Counted from the stretch's first letter, positions 51,394 to 60,873 are shown. The stretch is DNA of 64,000 nt from Microvirga sp. VF16 (GCF_016864375.1 NZ_CP069355.1:930001-994000); one strand, 5' to 3'. Made by a program: numbers and translations. Notes: generated from the sequence alone by a model not told the origin.

Positions 51394-52146
51394 ATGGCGT
51401 CCCCCGTTTCGGAAAAACCCACTCTGCACGACAGGCGAGGCGCTATTACCCTTTGGCAGATCGTTGCTAACGTGATCGAGAAAGATATCAAGGCGGGGCG
51501 ATATAAGCCGGGAGATCGCTTGCCAACCGAGTTTGAACTTGCGGCACTATTCAATGTGCATCGCAACACGGTGAGACGCGCCATGACTGTGTTGCGCGAA
51601 CGAGAGTTGTTACGGATCGAGCAAGGCCGCGGAACCTTTGTCAAGGAACGACTGGTCCGCCATCACTTGGGACCCAAAACCCGTCTGAGTGCTGCCTTAC
51701 GGGATATCGAAAGGGTGGGAGAGCGTCGCTTCATCGGTACTCAGCGTGTGCGGGTCACCAAGGATCTCGCACGCGACCTGCGAGTTGCGCGGAACCGCTT
51801 TGCCCGCCGTGTCGATACGCTGACCGTCGTCGACAACATCGTGGTAGCAGCTGCGTCGAGCTATTTTCCCCTGCCGCGTTTTGAAGGGATTGAGAAGCTC
51901 ATCGCAGAAACAGGAAGTTTCAGCGAGTCCTGGAAGCAGCTCGGCGTCCCCGATTACCATCGTTGTGAATCGCGGATTTCCGCCATAGCCTTGTCCAAGG
52001 CCGACGCAGAGTTGCTTGCGATGCCCCGGTCCCATCCAGCGATTTTCATCACGAACATCAACGTTGATGGCGATGGCGTGCCTATCGGCGTCTCACACAC
52101 ACGGATTGCGCCTCAGCATATGGAGCTCGTCGTTCGTTTCGATTGA
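51394..52146 (+). CDS. phnF: PhnF, GntR/HutC-family regulator of phosphonate genes
   Basis: The 250-residue product has a winged helix (YKPGDRLPTEFELAALFNVHRNTVRRAMTVLRERELLRI near residues 39-77) and a UTRA ligand-binding domain (TLTVVDNIVVAAASSYFPLPRFEGI near 142-166). I chose the ATG at 51394 (MASPVSEKPTLHDRRG). It is divergent from phnM and shares its intergenic region. A second PhnF-like gene at 61410 belongs to the other half of the region. Confidence 0.9.
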   Translation: MASPVSEKPTLHDRRGAITLWQIVANVIEKDIKAGRYKPGDRLPTEFELAALFNVHRNTVRRAMTVLRERELLRIEQGRGTFVKERLVRHHLGPKTRLSAALRDIERVGERRFIGTQRVRVTKDLARDLRVARNRFARRVDTLTVVDNIVVAAASSYFPLPRFEGIEKLIAETGSFSESWKQLGVPDYHRCESRISAIALSKADAELLAMPRSHPAIFITNINVDGDGVPIGVSHTRIAPQHMELVVRFD

Positions 52147-52371
52147 TGCATGTACGTTTGGACGAAATGTACAATATCCGTCAGGGTATCGTCGTCATCG
52201 TGACACCGATCCTTTGCAAGTTCGCGGTGCAGCCATCAACACAATTTGATGGTTCCGGCTGCCGGTTGGCACTCCATCACATCGGAGATTCCATGATGCG
52301 CAAATGGCCATATCTCGCGGCTGCAGCACTAATTCCCTTCGGAGCGCGCGCGGGTTCGGGAAGCCCTCTAT

Positions 52372-52605
52372 ATGGGTCAGTCCTACGACGTTAGGGGCCG
52401 GTTGAACGAAATCACCGTACCTTTGCCTCGTCATTTCAGGTGAAGATGACTGGATCTGCCCGCCGCATCTCTCTAGGGAACTTGCCAACGGGATGTCGGA
52501 TGCGACCCTGCTTCTGATCCCGGGCTGCGATCATTATCCCATTATGCGAAACGCGAGATCGTTTTGGGTGCGATCCGCAATTTCCTGTCACAGGTGGAGG
52601 CGTAG
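52372..52605 (+). pseudogene. Alpha/beta-hydrolase C-terminal remnant
   Basis: The plus strand reads SYDVRGRLNEITVP, then in another frame VISGEDDWICPPHLSRELAN, SDATLLLIPGCDHYPIMRNA (with the catalytic-type Asp in GEDDW and His in CDHYP), and after a second frameshift GAIRNFLSQVEA before a stop. This is the end of a proline-iminopeptidase-like alpha/beta hydrolase. No intact N-terminal half was found. Confidence 0.6.
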
Positions 52606-52631
52606 GTACGAATCCCAGATTTGTACCGCTT

Positions 52632-52660
52632 CTGTCGCCGAATTGTCACCCAGCTGACGC
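52632..52660 (+). promoter_or_regulatory. Pho box upstream of the Ugp-like operon
   Basis: CTGTCGC-CGAA-TTGTCAC-CCAG-CTGACGC: three heptamers at an 11-base period, all close to the PhoB repeat CTGTCAT/C. It lies about 100 bases before the ATPase gene at 52756, so this transporter is probably induced by phosphate limitation together with the phn operon. Confidence 0.65.
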
Positions 52661-52755
52661 GGATCTGTAGCGCTCAAGCCTTCTTGGTTATCCGCAAATT
52701 GGTTGGGCGGGGCTCAACCGCGCCGACAGGCAAAGTCAGAATATAGGGTTAGAAC

Positions 52756-53934
52756 ATGAGTGGAATTTCGATCGACCACATCAGGAAATCCTTCGGCCCG
52801 ACATCTGTTCTGCGCGATGTCTCGTTGACGGTTGCGGATGGTGAGTTCCTGACGCTGCTCGGCCCCTCCGGCTGCGGGAAGTCGACGCTGCTGCGGATCC
52901 TGGCCGGGCTCGAGGTGCAGACCGGCGGCTCAGTGGCCATCGGCGAGCGGGCGGTGGACGGCCTCCGGCCGAAGCAGCGCGACGTGGCGATGGTGTTCCA
53001 GTCCTACGCCCTCTACCCGCATCTGACGGTGGCTGCCAACATGGCGCTGCCGCTGACGATGCGCCGGCTCTCGGCCCTCCAGAGGCTGCCGGGGCTCGGC
53101 CGCCTCGTGCCCGGAACCGCCCGGATCGCCGCCGAGATCGACCGCGAGGTCACCCGCACGGCCAAGTCCCTCGGCATCGGCCACCTGCTCGCGCGCAAGC
53201 CCGGCCAGCTCTCCGGCGGCCAGCGCCAGCGCGTCGCGGTCGGCCGCGCCATGGTGCGCCATCCGGCCGTGTTCCTGATGGACGAGCCGCTGTCCAACCT
53301 CGACGCCAAGCTGCGGGTGCAGATGCGGGCCGAGATCAAGGAGCTGCACCAGCGCCTCGGCGTCACCTTCGTCTACGTCACCCATGACCAGGCCGAGGCC
53401 ATGACGCTGTCGGACCGGGTCGCGGTGATGCTCGACGGCGAGCTGCTGCAGGTCGCCCCACCGCAGCAGATCTACGCCGATCCGGAAGACCGGCGCGTGG
53501 CCGAGTTCATCGGCTCGCCCAAGATCAACCTGCTCGAGGCGGTGGTGCGGGAGAAGGGCCTGGTCGACGTGGCCGGCACGGTGCTGGCCGTCGACGGCAG
53601 CCGCGAACCCGGCTCGGCGCTGACCCTGGGCATCCGCCCGGAAGCCTTCCATCTCGCCGATCACGGCGGGCCCGGGGTGATCACCGGGGCGGTTCGGCTG
53701 GTCGAGCATATGGGCTCCGACCTTTACGTGCATCTCGACGTGCCAGGGACTGATCATCCCGTCATTGCACGTCTGCTCGCCGAACGGGCGCCGCAGATCG
53801 CGCCCGGCCAGACGCTGCATGTCGGCATCCGGCCGGACCGGATCCTGCTCTTCACCCGCAGCGGCCAGCGCGTGCGCGGCGAAGCGGCGTCCAGCGGGGC
53901 GTCCGTCACGCCGATCCGGGAGCGCGCCCGATGA
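52756..53934 (+). CDS. Ugp/Mal-type ABC transporter ATP-binding protein
   Basis: The 392-residue ATPase shows Walker A GPSGCGKST near 36-44, Q-loop MVFQSYALYPHLTVAANMALPL, signature LSGGQRQRVAVGRAM near 154, Walker B FLMDEPLSNLDAK, H-loop VTHDQAEAMTLSDRV and a C-terminal OB-like regulatory domain as in UgpC/MalK. An unusual insert of about 15-20 residues (LSALQRLPGLGRLVPGTARI) follows the Q-loop. It precedes two permeases; substrate likely glycerol 3-phosphate-like or a phosphonate ester (inference). Confidence 0.93.
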   Translation: MSGISIDHIRKSFGPTSVLRDVSLTVADGEFLTLLGPSGCGKSTLLRILAGLEVQTGGSVAIGERAVDGLRPKQRDVAMVFQSYALYPHLTVAANMALPLTMRRLSALQRLPGLGRLVPGTARIAAEIDREVTRTAKSLGIGHLLARKPGQLSGGQRQRVAVGRAMVRHPAVFLMDEPLSNLDAKLRVQMRAEIKELHQRLGVTFVYVTHDQAEAMTLSDRVAVMLDGELLQVAPPQQIYADPEDRRVAEFIGSPKINLLEAVVREKGLVDVAGTVLAVDGSREPGSALTLGIRPEAFHLADHGGPGVITGAVRLVEHMGSDLYVHLDVPGTDHPVIARLLAERAPQIAPGQTLHVGIRPDRILLFTRSGQRVRGEAASSGASVTPIRERAR

Positions 53935-54906
53935 GCAAGCCTCTTGCCCTCTCCGGCGCTTCCAACGAGCCGCCCGCGACCGGTGGCGCTCGATCGGTCC
54001 TATCTCCAGTCATCTCAGCCGCCCGCAGGCGTGCACTTATGGAAGCCCTGGCGGCCTGGATGCTGGCCGGCCCGGCGCTGGTGCTGCTGGTCGGCCTGTT
54101 CTTCCTGCCGGTCTTCGCCGTCGTGGGCATCGCGCTCACCGACTGGCAGTTCGGCGCCAGGACCTTGTCCTTCGTCGGCTTGGCCAACTTCCACGAGGTC
54201 TTCGGCGACGCGGGCTTTCGCGCCTCCTTCCTCAACACCCTCGTCTATGTCGCCCTCGTGGTGCCCGGCACCATCGTCCTCGGGCTTATGTGTCGCGCTG
54301 CTGATCGAAAGCGGCCAGTCCTGCCGCGCCTTCTACCGCGCCATCCATTTCCTGCCCTTCATGGCGACGCTCACCGCCATGGCGATCGCCTGGGAGGCGC
54401 TGCTGCATCCCACCATCGGCCTCGTCAACCAGAGCTTGGCCAGCCTCGGGATCCCGACCGCCAACTGGCTGCGTGACGAGACCACCGTGCTGCCGGTGCT
54501 GGCCGTGATCGGCATCTGGCAGAACCTCGGCTATGCCATGGTGCTGTTCCTCGCCGGGCTGAAGGCGATCCCGCAGGACCTCTACGACGCCGCCGACATC
54601 GACGGCGCCGATCGCTGGCTCGACCGGCTCACCACCGTCACCCTGCCGATGCTGGGACCCGTGTCGATGTTCGTGTTCATCGTCGTGGCGCTCAGAGCCT
54701 TCGAGACCTTCGACACGGTGCAGATCCTCACCCAGGGCGGGCCGGGCCATGCCTCCGAGATGCTGCTGTTCACGCTCTACCGCGAGAGCTTTGAGTATCT
54801 GCGCACCGGCTATGGTGCTGCGGTGGCCGTGGTCTTCCTCGTCATTGTCGTCGCCCTGACGCTGATCCAGGCTCGGGTCATGGACAAGAAGGTGCACTAC
54901 CAATGA
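53931..54906 (+). pseudogene. UgpA-type ABC permease with a 1-base frameshift
   Basis: From the ATG at 53931 the frame reads a permease N-terminus (ALAAWMLAGPALVLLVGLFF) to VPGTIVLGL, then a shifted frame continues CVALLIESGQSCRAFYRAIH to the stop at 54906. Removing a single A at about 54288 restores VLGLCVALLIESG and a 324-residue protein with six segments and the coupling motif YDAADIDGADRWLDRLTTVTLP. Everything else is intact, so the lesion is recent or a sequencing error. It overlaps both neighbours by 4 bases. Confidence 0.88.
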
Positions 54907-55733
54907 GCCGCCTCTCACCGCCCTCGGCCATCCTGCGCCATGCCGTGCTGCTCGTCACCGGTGCGCTGATCCTGATCCCGTTCGTCTGGATGGTGTCGCT
55001 CTCGCTCAAGCCGCCGGGCGAGATCTTCCGCGCCTCGTTCAGCGTCTGGCCCGAGCAGTTCTTCGGGCTCGAGAACTACACCAAGGCGCTGACCACGGCG
55101 CCGCTGCCGCGCTACATGCTCAACGGGGTGTTTGTCTGTGCCCTGATCGTGGCGCTGCAGGTGCTGGTCTGCGCGCCGGCGGCCTATGCCCTGGCCAAGC
55201 TCGACTTTCCCGGCCGGAGCCTGCTGTTTGCCCTGGTGCTGGTGGCCCTCATCCTGCCGCATGAGGTGTTGTCGCTGCCGCTGTTCATCCTCGGCTACCA
55301 GATCGGCATCCTCAACACCTATGCGGCATTGATCTTCCCGTATGTGGTGTCGCCGTTTGGCATCTTCCTGTTCCGGCAGTTCTTCAAGACCATTCCCGAC
55401 GACGTGGTCCATGCCGCCCGCCTCGACGGGCTCTCCGAGCTGGCGATCGTGTGGCGGATCATGGTGCCGATGGCGCTTCCCGCCATCATCGCGTTTGCGA
55501 TCTTCTCGGTGGTGGGCCACTGGAACAGCCTGTTCTGGCCGCTGATCGCGGTGCGCGAGCAAAAGCTCATGCCGCCGCCGCTCGGCATCATGGCGTTCAA
55601 GAACGAGGAGGCCGGCAACGATTACGGCCCGCTGATGGCCGCCTCCACCCTGGTGGTCGCGCCCCTCATCGTCGCCTTCCTCTCCGCCCAGCGCTGGTTC
55701 GTCGAAGGCCTCACCGGCGGAGCGGTCAAATGA
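54903..55733 (+). CDS. UgpE-type ABC permease
   Basis: The 276-residue inner-membrane protein has about six segments and the coupling motif VVHAARLDGLSELAIVWRIMVPMALP near residues 162-187. N-terminal WMVSLSLKPPGEIFR is typical of UgpE/MalG-type permeases. It follows the A-type permease by an ATGA overlap and its stop overlaps the DUF1045 start. Confidence 0.93.
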   Translation: MSRLSPPSAILRHAVLLVTGALILIPFVWMVSLSLKPPGEIFRASFSVWPEQFFGLENYTKALTTAPLPRYMLNGVFVCALIVALQVLVCAPAAYALAKLDFPGRSLLFALVLVALILPHEVLSLPLFILGYQIGILNTYAALIFPYVVSPFGIFLFRQFFKTIPDDVVHAARLDGLSELAIVWRIMVPMALPAIIAFAIFSVVGHWNSLFWPLIAVREQKLMPPPLGIMAFKNEEAGNDYGPLMAASTLVVAPLIVAFLSAQRWFVEGLTGGAVK

Positions 55734-56482
55734 GAAACGCCGAACAATCCGATCCGGGACCGGTCGCAACGGTCTCCCTATGTCAGTCTGGCGAGCCTCG
55801 CTACGCGATCTACTACAGCCCACCCGCAGAGCATCCCTTGACGCAAGCGGCTGAAGCTTGGCTGGGACGGAGCGCTTTCCGGTCTAACGATGATGTCCCC
55901 ATTCGCATCGAGGACGAGATCAAGTTTGCCACGAGCGAGCCGCGCCGCTATGGTTTCCACGCGACCTTGAAGCCGCCGTTCCGCCTGGCCAAGGGCCGGA
56001 AGGTCGAAGAGCTTGAGCAGGCTCTCTCACGCTTCGCCAAGGATCGCGGGCCATGTCCGCTCGGCCGGCTTCAGCTTAGCGTGATGCGAGGCTTTTTTGC
56101 CCTTGTGCCGATGGATCCGATCCCGAGACTCCAGGCCTTCGCGTCCTCGATCGTCGAGACCTTCGATCCTTTCCGGGCGCCATTCAACGAGGCGGAGCTG
56201 CAGCGCCGCTTGACCGATCGGCTCGACGACGCCGAGACGACATATCTGGTGCGCTGGGGCTATCCTTATGTGTTTGATTGCTTCCGTTTCCATATGACGC
56301 TCACCAACAGGATTGCGCCCGACCGGCAGGCCGATGTCCGCGCGCGGCTACAAAAGCGGTTCGGCGCTCTGCTGGCCGAAGATTATCGCATCGACGCGTT
56401 GACGCTGTTCGAGCAGGCGCGACCGGATGCGGACTTCGTCGTCCGCGCGCGCTTCGCAATAGGGCAGGGGACTGTCACATGA
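55730..56482 (+). CDS. DUF1045 protein, 2H phosphoesterase superfamily
   Basis: The 250-residue product contains the two H-x-T-h motifs of 2H phosphoesterases: HATLKPP near residue 79 and HMTLTN near 187, with RYAIYYSPPAEHPLT near the start and YGFHATLKPPFRL. DUF1045 genes are usual in alphaproteobacterial phosphonate operons. 2H enzymes open cyclic phosphodiesters, so it may replace PhnP in opening the 1,2-cyclic ribose phosphate (inference). The ATG at 55730 overlaps the permease stop; phnN follows with another overlap. Confidence 0.9.
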   Translation: MRNAEQSDPGPVATVSLCQSGEPRYAIYYSPPAEHPLTQAAEAWLGRSAFRSNDDVPIRIEDEIKFATSEPRRYGFHATLKPPFRLAKGRKVEELEQALSRFAKDRGPCPLGRLQLSVMRGFFALVPMDPIPRLQAFASSIVETFDPFRAPFNEAELQRRLTDRLDDAETTYLVRWGYPYVFDCFRFHMTLTNRIAPDRQADVRARLQKRFGALLAEDYRIDALTLFEQARPDADFVVRARFAIGQGTVT

Positions 56483-57057
56483 GCGTGACAACACAGCGAA
56501 GAGGCCGGCTTGTCTTGGTCGTCGGGGCGAGCGGCGCGGGAAAGGACAGTCTGATCGATTACGCCAGGCAGCGCCTGAGCCATGAGAGCCGGATCCAGTT
56601 CGTCCGTCGAACCATCACCCGTCCGCCGTCGGTCGGCGAAGACCACGTGCCGATGGACGCCGATGGGTTTCGAAACAGCGTCGAGCATGGCGCATTCGCG
56701 CTCCATTGGGACGCGCATGGACTGCATTACGGACTGCCCGTCGTGATCAATGACTGGCTTTCGCAAGGTCATGTGGTCGTCGCCAACGGATCTCGCGCCA
56801 TCTTACCGGAAGCACGCCGCCACTATCCGGATCTGCAGATCATCAACATCGTCGCATCACCAGAGATCCTCGCAAAACGCCTGGAAGCTCGGGGCCGCGA
56901 GGAAAGCGCATCCAGGCAGGCCCGCCTGGCGCGAAGCGTCCAGATCGACGCCAACGTCAAAGATGCGATCACAATCGATAACTCCGGAGAACTCTCCATC
57001 GCCGGAGATCAGCTGGTCAGCACTCTCGCGCCCGGTGTCAGTTCATTTGTAGGTTGA
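56479..57057 (+). CDS. phnN: Ribose 1,5-bisphosphate phosphokinase
   Basis: Forms PRPP from ribose 1,5-bisphosphate, the last step of the C-P lyase pathway. The 192-residue product has the P-loop VVGASGAGKDSL near residues 14-25 (the Asp after Lys is typical of PhnN), VRRTITRPPSVGEDHVPMD near 43-61 as in guanylate-kinase-like enzymes, and ALHWDAHGLHYGLP near 74-87. It overlaps the DUF1045 stop by 4 bases. Confidence 0.94.
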   Translation: MSVTTQRRGRLVLVVGASGAGKDSLIDYARQRLSHESRIQFVRRTITRPPSVGEDHVPMDADGFRNSVEHGAFALHWDAHGLHYGLPVVINDWLSQGHVVVANGSRAILPEARRHYPDLQIINIVASPEILAKRLEARGREESASRQARLARSVQIDANVKDAITIDNSGELSIAGDQLVSTLAPGVSSFVG

Positions 57058-57070
57058 GGACACGTTAGAT

Positions 57071-58078
57071 ATGGCACTGAACGCCACCTTCGACCTGAAT
57101 ATTGATCTCGATCAAGATGGTCGTTTCGATGGTTATCTCCATGTAAAGACCGCGACCGAGCGTTCGCCGTTCGGTTGGTCGATGATCCCCGTGACCTCGG
57201 TGCGCAATGGAGCGGGACCATGCGCAATCATCATGGGCGGATGTCACGGCGATGAGTACGAGGGGCAGCTGGTATCCCGCTCCCTTCTTGCGGACATCCG
57301 ACCTGAAGATGTGACGGGTCAACTCATCATTCTTCCTGCGGCAAATGCTCCAGCCGTCCAAGCCGGAACAAGGTTCTCCCCGGTCGATGGGAGCAACCTC
57401 AATGGTGTTTTTCCAGGCCGGGTCGATGGCACGCCGACGGAACGCATTGCGTGCTTTATTGAAACGGTATTGCTGCCTCGCGCAAGTGTCATGGTCGACA
57501 TTCACTCAGGCGGGAAGCCGGTGGATTATGTCCCATCGACAATGATTTCCGGAGTGCTTGACGGTGAGAGAAAGCGCGAGCTGGTCGAATTGGTAAAGTC
57601 GTTCGGACTGCCGGTCGCGTTCTTCGTCGATAAGGCCGACTATTCACCATCGAGTGTCCTCGGCGCTTGCGACCGTGCAGGAGTCTTCAACATTTCAGTA
57701 GAGGTGGGCGGTGGAGGTTCAGTGAGCTGGCCGGCATTGGATATGGTTCGCAATGCTCTGCTCCGCCTGCTCAACCACCTGGGAATCATCCAGCAACAGT
57801 CGCATCAACAACCGCAACAGGTTTGCTTCTTGCGCAGGCTGCCGGTCAGCGCGACGGTCTGCTCGCCAGCAACCGGGTTGTTCGAGCCGCGCGTCGAACT
57901 GGGAAGCTACGTTGAAGCAAACCAATTAGCCGGATTCGTGCACAGCATAGAGATGCCGTGGTCCAAACCAATTCCTGTCAATTTCAAAGACGCCGGGTTC
58001 GTGTTGTGTCGCCGTTTTCCGGTCGAGACACGCGCTGGAGATGGCCTGTTTAAATTGGCGGTACCGGCCGAACTATGA
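57071..58078 (+). CDS. AstE/aspartoacylase-type zinc hydrolase (M14 family)
   Basis: The 335-residue product has the zinc ligands His and Glu in GGCHGDEYEGQ near residues 56-66 and the third ligand in MVDIHSGGKP near 142-151, with FPGRVDGTPTERIA near 115 and a probable catalytic Glu in ISVEVGGGG near 212. The family removes acyl groups from amino acids or amines (succinylglutamate, acetyl-diaminobutyrate). Next to phnN it might deacylate an N-acyl aminoalkylphosphonate (inference). Gap to phnN is 13 bases. Confidence 0.88.
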   Translation: MALNATFDLNIDLDQDGRFDGYLHVKTATERSPFGWSMIPVTSVRNGAGPCAIIMGGCHGDEYEGQLVSRSLLADIRPEDVTGQLIILPAANAPAVQAGTRFSPVDGSNLNGVFPGRVDGTPTERIACFIETVLLPRASVMVDIHSGGKPVDYVPSTMISGVLDGERKRELVELVKSFGLPVAFFVDKADYSPSSVLGACDRAGVFNISVEVGGGGSVSWPALDMVRNALLRLLNHLGIIQQQSHQQPQQVCFLRRLPVSATVCSPATGLFEPRVELGSYVEANQLAGFVHSIEMPWSKPIPVNFKDAGFVLCRRFPVETRAGDGLFKLAVPAEL

Positions 58079-58243
58079 GCATTTCGGGAAGCATCGTGAT
58101 GGATAGCGCCAAATGCGTTTCGGGTGATTCTCTGATGCTTGGTGCCAGATCGAGAGACTCGCGCATTGCGGTCAAACAACCCCGGCGCATCTCTGGCGGG
58201 GCCGGTTCGGAAAATCTTCTAACATACACGGAGCGGCGTATCG

Positions 58244-59530
58244 ATGCATATCACTCGTAGAAAACTACTCATGGCGGGAACAGCCTCGACCGTCGCCCTC
58301 GCGGCGCCCGGAATTCTCAGGGCCTCCGACAAGCTTACCGTCACACTTAGCCAGGGTGTGCCATCCTACCAGACGCTGCTTGCCGAACTGAGCGCGCAGT
58401 TCAAAGCCGAAAACCCGTCCATGGCTGTCAAATTCGTAGCCGACGGCGAGAACTGGGATCCGCTTCTCAACAACACGCTTCGCGCCTCGATGGTGGGCGC
58501 TCTTCCGGATGGCACCTGGCAGTCGCTGACTTACGCTGGCATTCTTGCCAATCGCAAGATTGCCCAACCGCTCAACGAGGTTTTTGGCAACGATAGCAAA
58601 AATCTCGAGGCCATGGGGCTGTCGAAGCCAATGATCGACGCGACAACGGTGGCTGGCAATGTCTATTGCCTGCCCTATGGTACGACCGTTCCGATCGTCT
58701 ATTGCAACATGGATCTGCTCCGTAAGGCCGGCTATGCCAAGCCGCAACCGCCGAGCACCTGGGAAGAGATCTACGAGATCGGCACCAAGGTCGCCGAGAT
58801 GGGCGACAACGTCAACGGCGGCTATATCGAATATACCTCGACCAACGCGTGGATCTTCCAAAACCTGTTGGCGTCCTATGGCGGATCCATGATGAATGAC
58901 GCCAAGACCGCAATCGCCTTCGACGGAGCGGAAGGGCGGCAGGCGCTCGAAACGCTTTATCGGTTCGGCGACATCAACAAAACCGATATGACGATGGAGC
59001 AGGCGCGACAGGCATTTAAAGCCGGCGCAACAGCCATGCATATCCAGTCTGCGAGCGGTACGACGTCAGCGGCTAAAGCGGCGGCCGGTCGCTTCGAACT
59101 CGCCGTTTCGCAGTTTCCGGTAGCGAACCCGAACGGTCGCCTGGTTGGCGCTGGTCACGGTTTCTTCATGTTCACGAAGGATCCGGCGAAGCAAAAGGTC
59201 GTCTGGGAATTCATGAAGTTCGCAGTCCGCCAACAGGGTCAGATGATCCTCGCCAAGAACTCGGGCTATATGCCGATCAACTTGCTGGCCCTCAACGATC
59301 CAGCCTTTTTCGACGAGTATTTCAAAATCAATCCCTTCCATCGACCAGCTGTTGAGCGTCTGGCGATCACCGGAGATCAATTCTCATTCCCGAGCGACAA
59401 TACGGTTAAGATCGTTCAGATGATGGCCGACGAGATGCGCGATGTCGTCACGCGCCGAACCAAACCTGAAGCGGCCTTGGAGCGGATGGCCACGCAGACC
59501 CACAAATTGCTTGGAAGGACTTCGAAATGA
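58244..59530 (+). CDS. ABC transporter solute-binding protein, family 1 (UgpB-like), copy 1
   Basis: The 428-residue product has a twin-arginine-type signal (TRRKLLMAGTASTVALAAPG, residues 4-23). The mature part has the family 1 binding-protein fold: GALPDGTWQSLTYAGILANR, LPYGTTVPIVYCNMDLLRKAGY near 142-163 and a C-terminal hinge (GFFMFTKDPAKQKVVWEFMKF). The only permeases of matching type are the Ugp-like genes 3 kb upstream. Its stop overlaps the next, paralogous gene. Confidence 0.92.
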   Translation: MHITRRKLLMAGTASTVALAAPGILRASDKLTVTLSQGVPSYQTLLAELSAQFKAENPSMAVKFVADGENWDPLLNNTLRASMVGALPDGTWQSLTYAGILANRKIAQPLNEVFGNDSKNLEAMGLSKPMIDATTVAGNVYCLPYGTTVPIVYCNMDLLRKAGYAKPQPPSTWEEIYEIGTKVAEMGDNVNGGYIEYTSTNAWIFQNLLASYGGSMMNDAKTAIAFDGAEGRQALETLYRFGDINKTDMTMEQARQAFKAGATAMHIQSASGTTSAAKAAAGRFELAVSQFPVANPNGRLVGAGHGFFMFTKDPAKQKVVWEFMKFAVRQQGQMILAKNSGYMPINLLALNDPAFFDEYFKINPFHRPAVERLAITGDQFSFPSDNTVKIVQMMADEMRDVVTRRTKPEAALERMATQTHKLLGRTSK

Positions 59531-60795
59531 ACAGGCGCCTCCTGTTGATCGTTGGTGCCGTCGGCTTTCTGGCTTGCGCCACCTCATCCGATGCCGAACC
59601 GATCACACTCCATCTGACCCACGCTTTTCCCAGCCGGGACAGCCTTTTCCTGAGACCCATCGCCGAGCGGTTCATGCAGGACAATCCCGACATCAAGATC
59701 GAACTGGAAGCCAATGCCACAGACTGTCCGGCTCTTTTGCAGCAGTTGCTCCGCGATGCCGTCACGGGTGCATTGCCCGATGTCGTTTCCTCGGTCTGCT
59801 ACACGGACATGCCTGCTCTAGCCGAGCGCGGCATTCTGACGCCGCTCGACAACCTCATCTCAGGTGACTCGGGCTGGAAGGATGTGGGTGTTGAACCGGG
59901 CTCTCTGGCTACCACCACCTGGAAGGGGCATGTCGTCGCGATCCCGCAGTCCGTGTCCGCCAGCATCGCCTACTACAACATGAGCCTGATCCGGAAGGTG
60001 CGACCGGACCTGAACAGCCTCGAGCTGTCGTGGGATGACATTCTCTCCATCGCGGCCGATCTGCGCAGGACTGAACCTGGGATCATACCGCTGTTCTTCG
60101 AATACTATGCGGACAGCTACAACTGGTCGTTCAACTCCCTTGTCGCCAGTCATGACGGGGACGTGTTCACCGCGGACGGCAAGATCGGCTTCGATTCCCA
60201 GGCGGGTCGAGACGCCCTGAAGCTGATGCAGCGGTTCGGTCAGGCCGGCATGGTCGATATGACGGCCGAGCAGGCCCGACAGGCATTTGCCTCCGGGAGG
60301 ATTGGAATCTATTTCGCCTCGAATTCGAGATTGAACACATTGACGGCCAACGCAGGTCCGACGCTGGATATTCGGACCGGTCCATTTCCGCAGTCCGCCA
60401 AGGATGGTCGATTGGCATCGGGAGGTGGCGGCATGGCGATCACGACCAAGGACCCGGCCAAGATCGCGGCCGCCTGGAAATTCCTGAAGTTTGCTTCTGG
60501 CCCGGAAGCACAGACTCTGATCGTCAAGGCCACCGGCTTGACGCCGGTCAATACCGTCGCCGTACAGGACCTCTCCTATCTTGGCGAGTACTATAATGCC
60601 AATCCGAACGCTCGTCCTGCCATCGAGCAGCTGCCGCGGATCAAGATTCAAAACCTCTATCCGGGTCAGAACGGTCCCCGGATCACCACCGTCATCCGCG
60701 ATTACCTGCAGAGTGTCGTAAATCTCAAGCAGACCCCAGAAGAGGTGATGCCCGAGATGGTACGCGACGTCACGAAACTCCTCCCGAAATCCTAA
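59527..60795 (+). CDS. ABC transporter solute-binding protein, family 1, copy 2
   Basis: The 422-residue product has a Sec-type signal (MNRRLLLIVGAVGFLACATS) and the same fold as copy 1: ALPDVVSSVCYTDMPALAERG, VAIPQSVSASIAYYNMSLIRKV near 138-159, MTAEQARQAFASGRIGIY near 238 (copy 1 has MTMEQARQAFKAGATAMH). Copies differ strongly outside these blocks, so duplication is old and ligands may differ. ATGA overlap with copy 1. Confidence 0.92.
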   Translation: MNRRLLLIVGAVGFLACATSSDAEPITLHLTHAFPSRDSLFLRPIAERFMQDNPDIKIELEANATDCPALLQQLLRDAVTGALPDVVSSVCYTDMPALAERGILTPLDNLISGDSGWKDVGVEPGSLATTTWKGHVVAIPQSVSASIAYYNMSLIRKVRPDLNSLELSWDDILSIAADLRRTEPGIIPLFFEYYADSYNWSFNSLVASHDGDVFTADGKIGFDSQAGRDALKLMQRFGQAGMVDMTAEQARQAFASGRIGIYFASNSRLNTLTANAGPTLDIRTGPFPQSAKDGRLASGGGGMAITTKDPAKIAAAWKFLKFASGPEAQTLIVKATGLTPVNTVAVQDLSYLGEYYNANPNARPAIEQLPRIKIQNLYPGQNGPRITTVIRDYLQSVVNLKQTPEEVMPEMVRDVTKLLPKS

Positions 60796-60873
60796 CGCTC
60801 GCCATCCGCGTCGTCGCGCCGCTGGCACCGCGGGAGGGCGCGGCAACACCTCAATGAAAGAAAGAAATCTATC

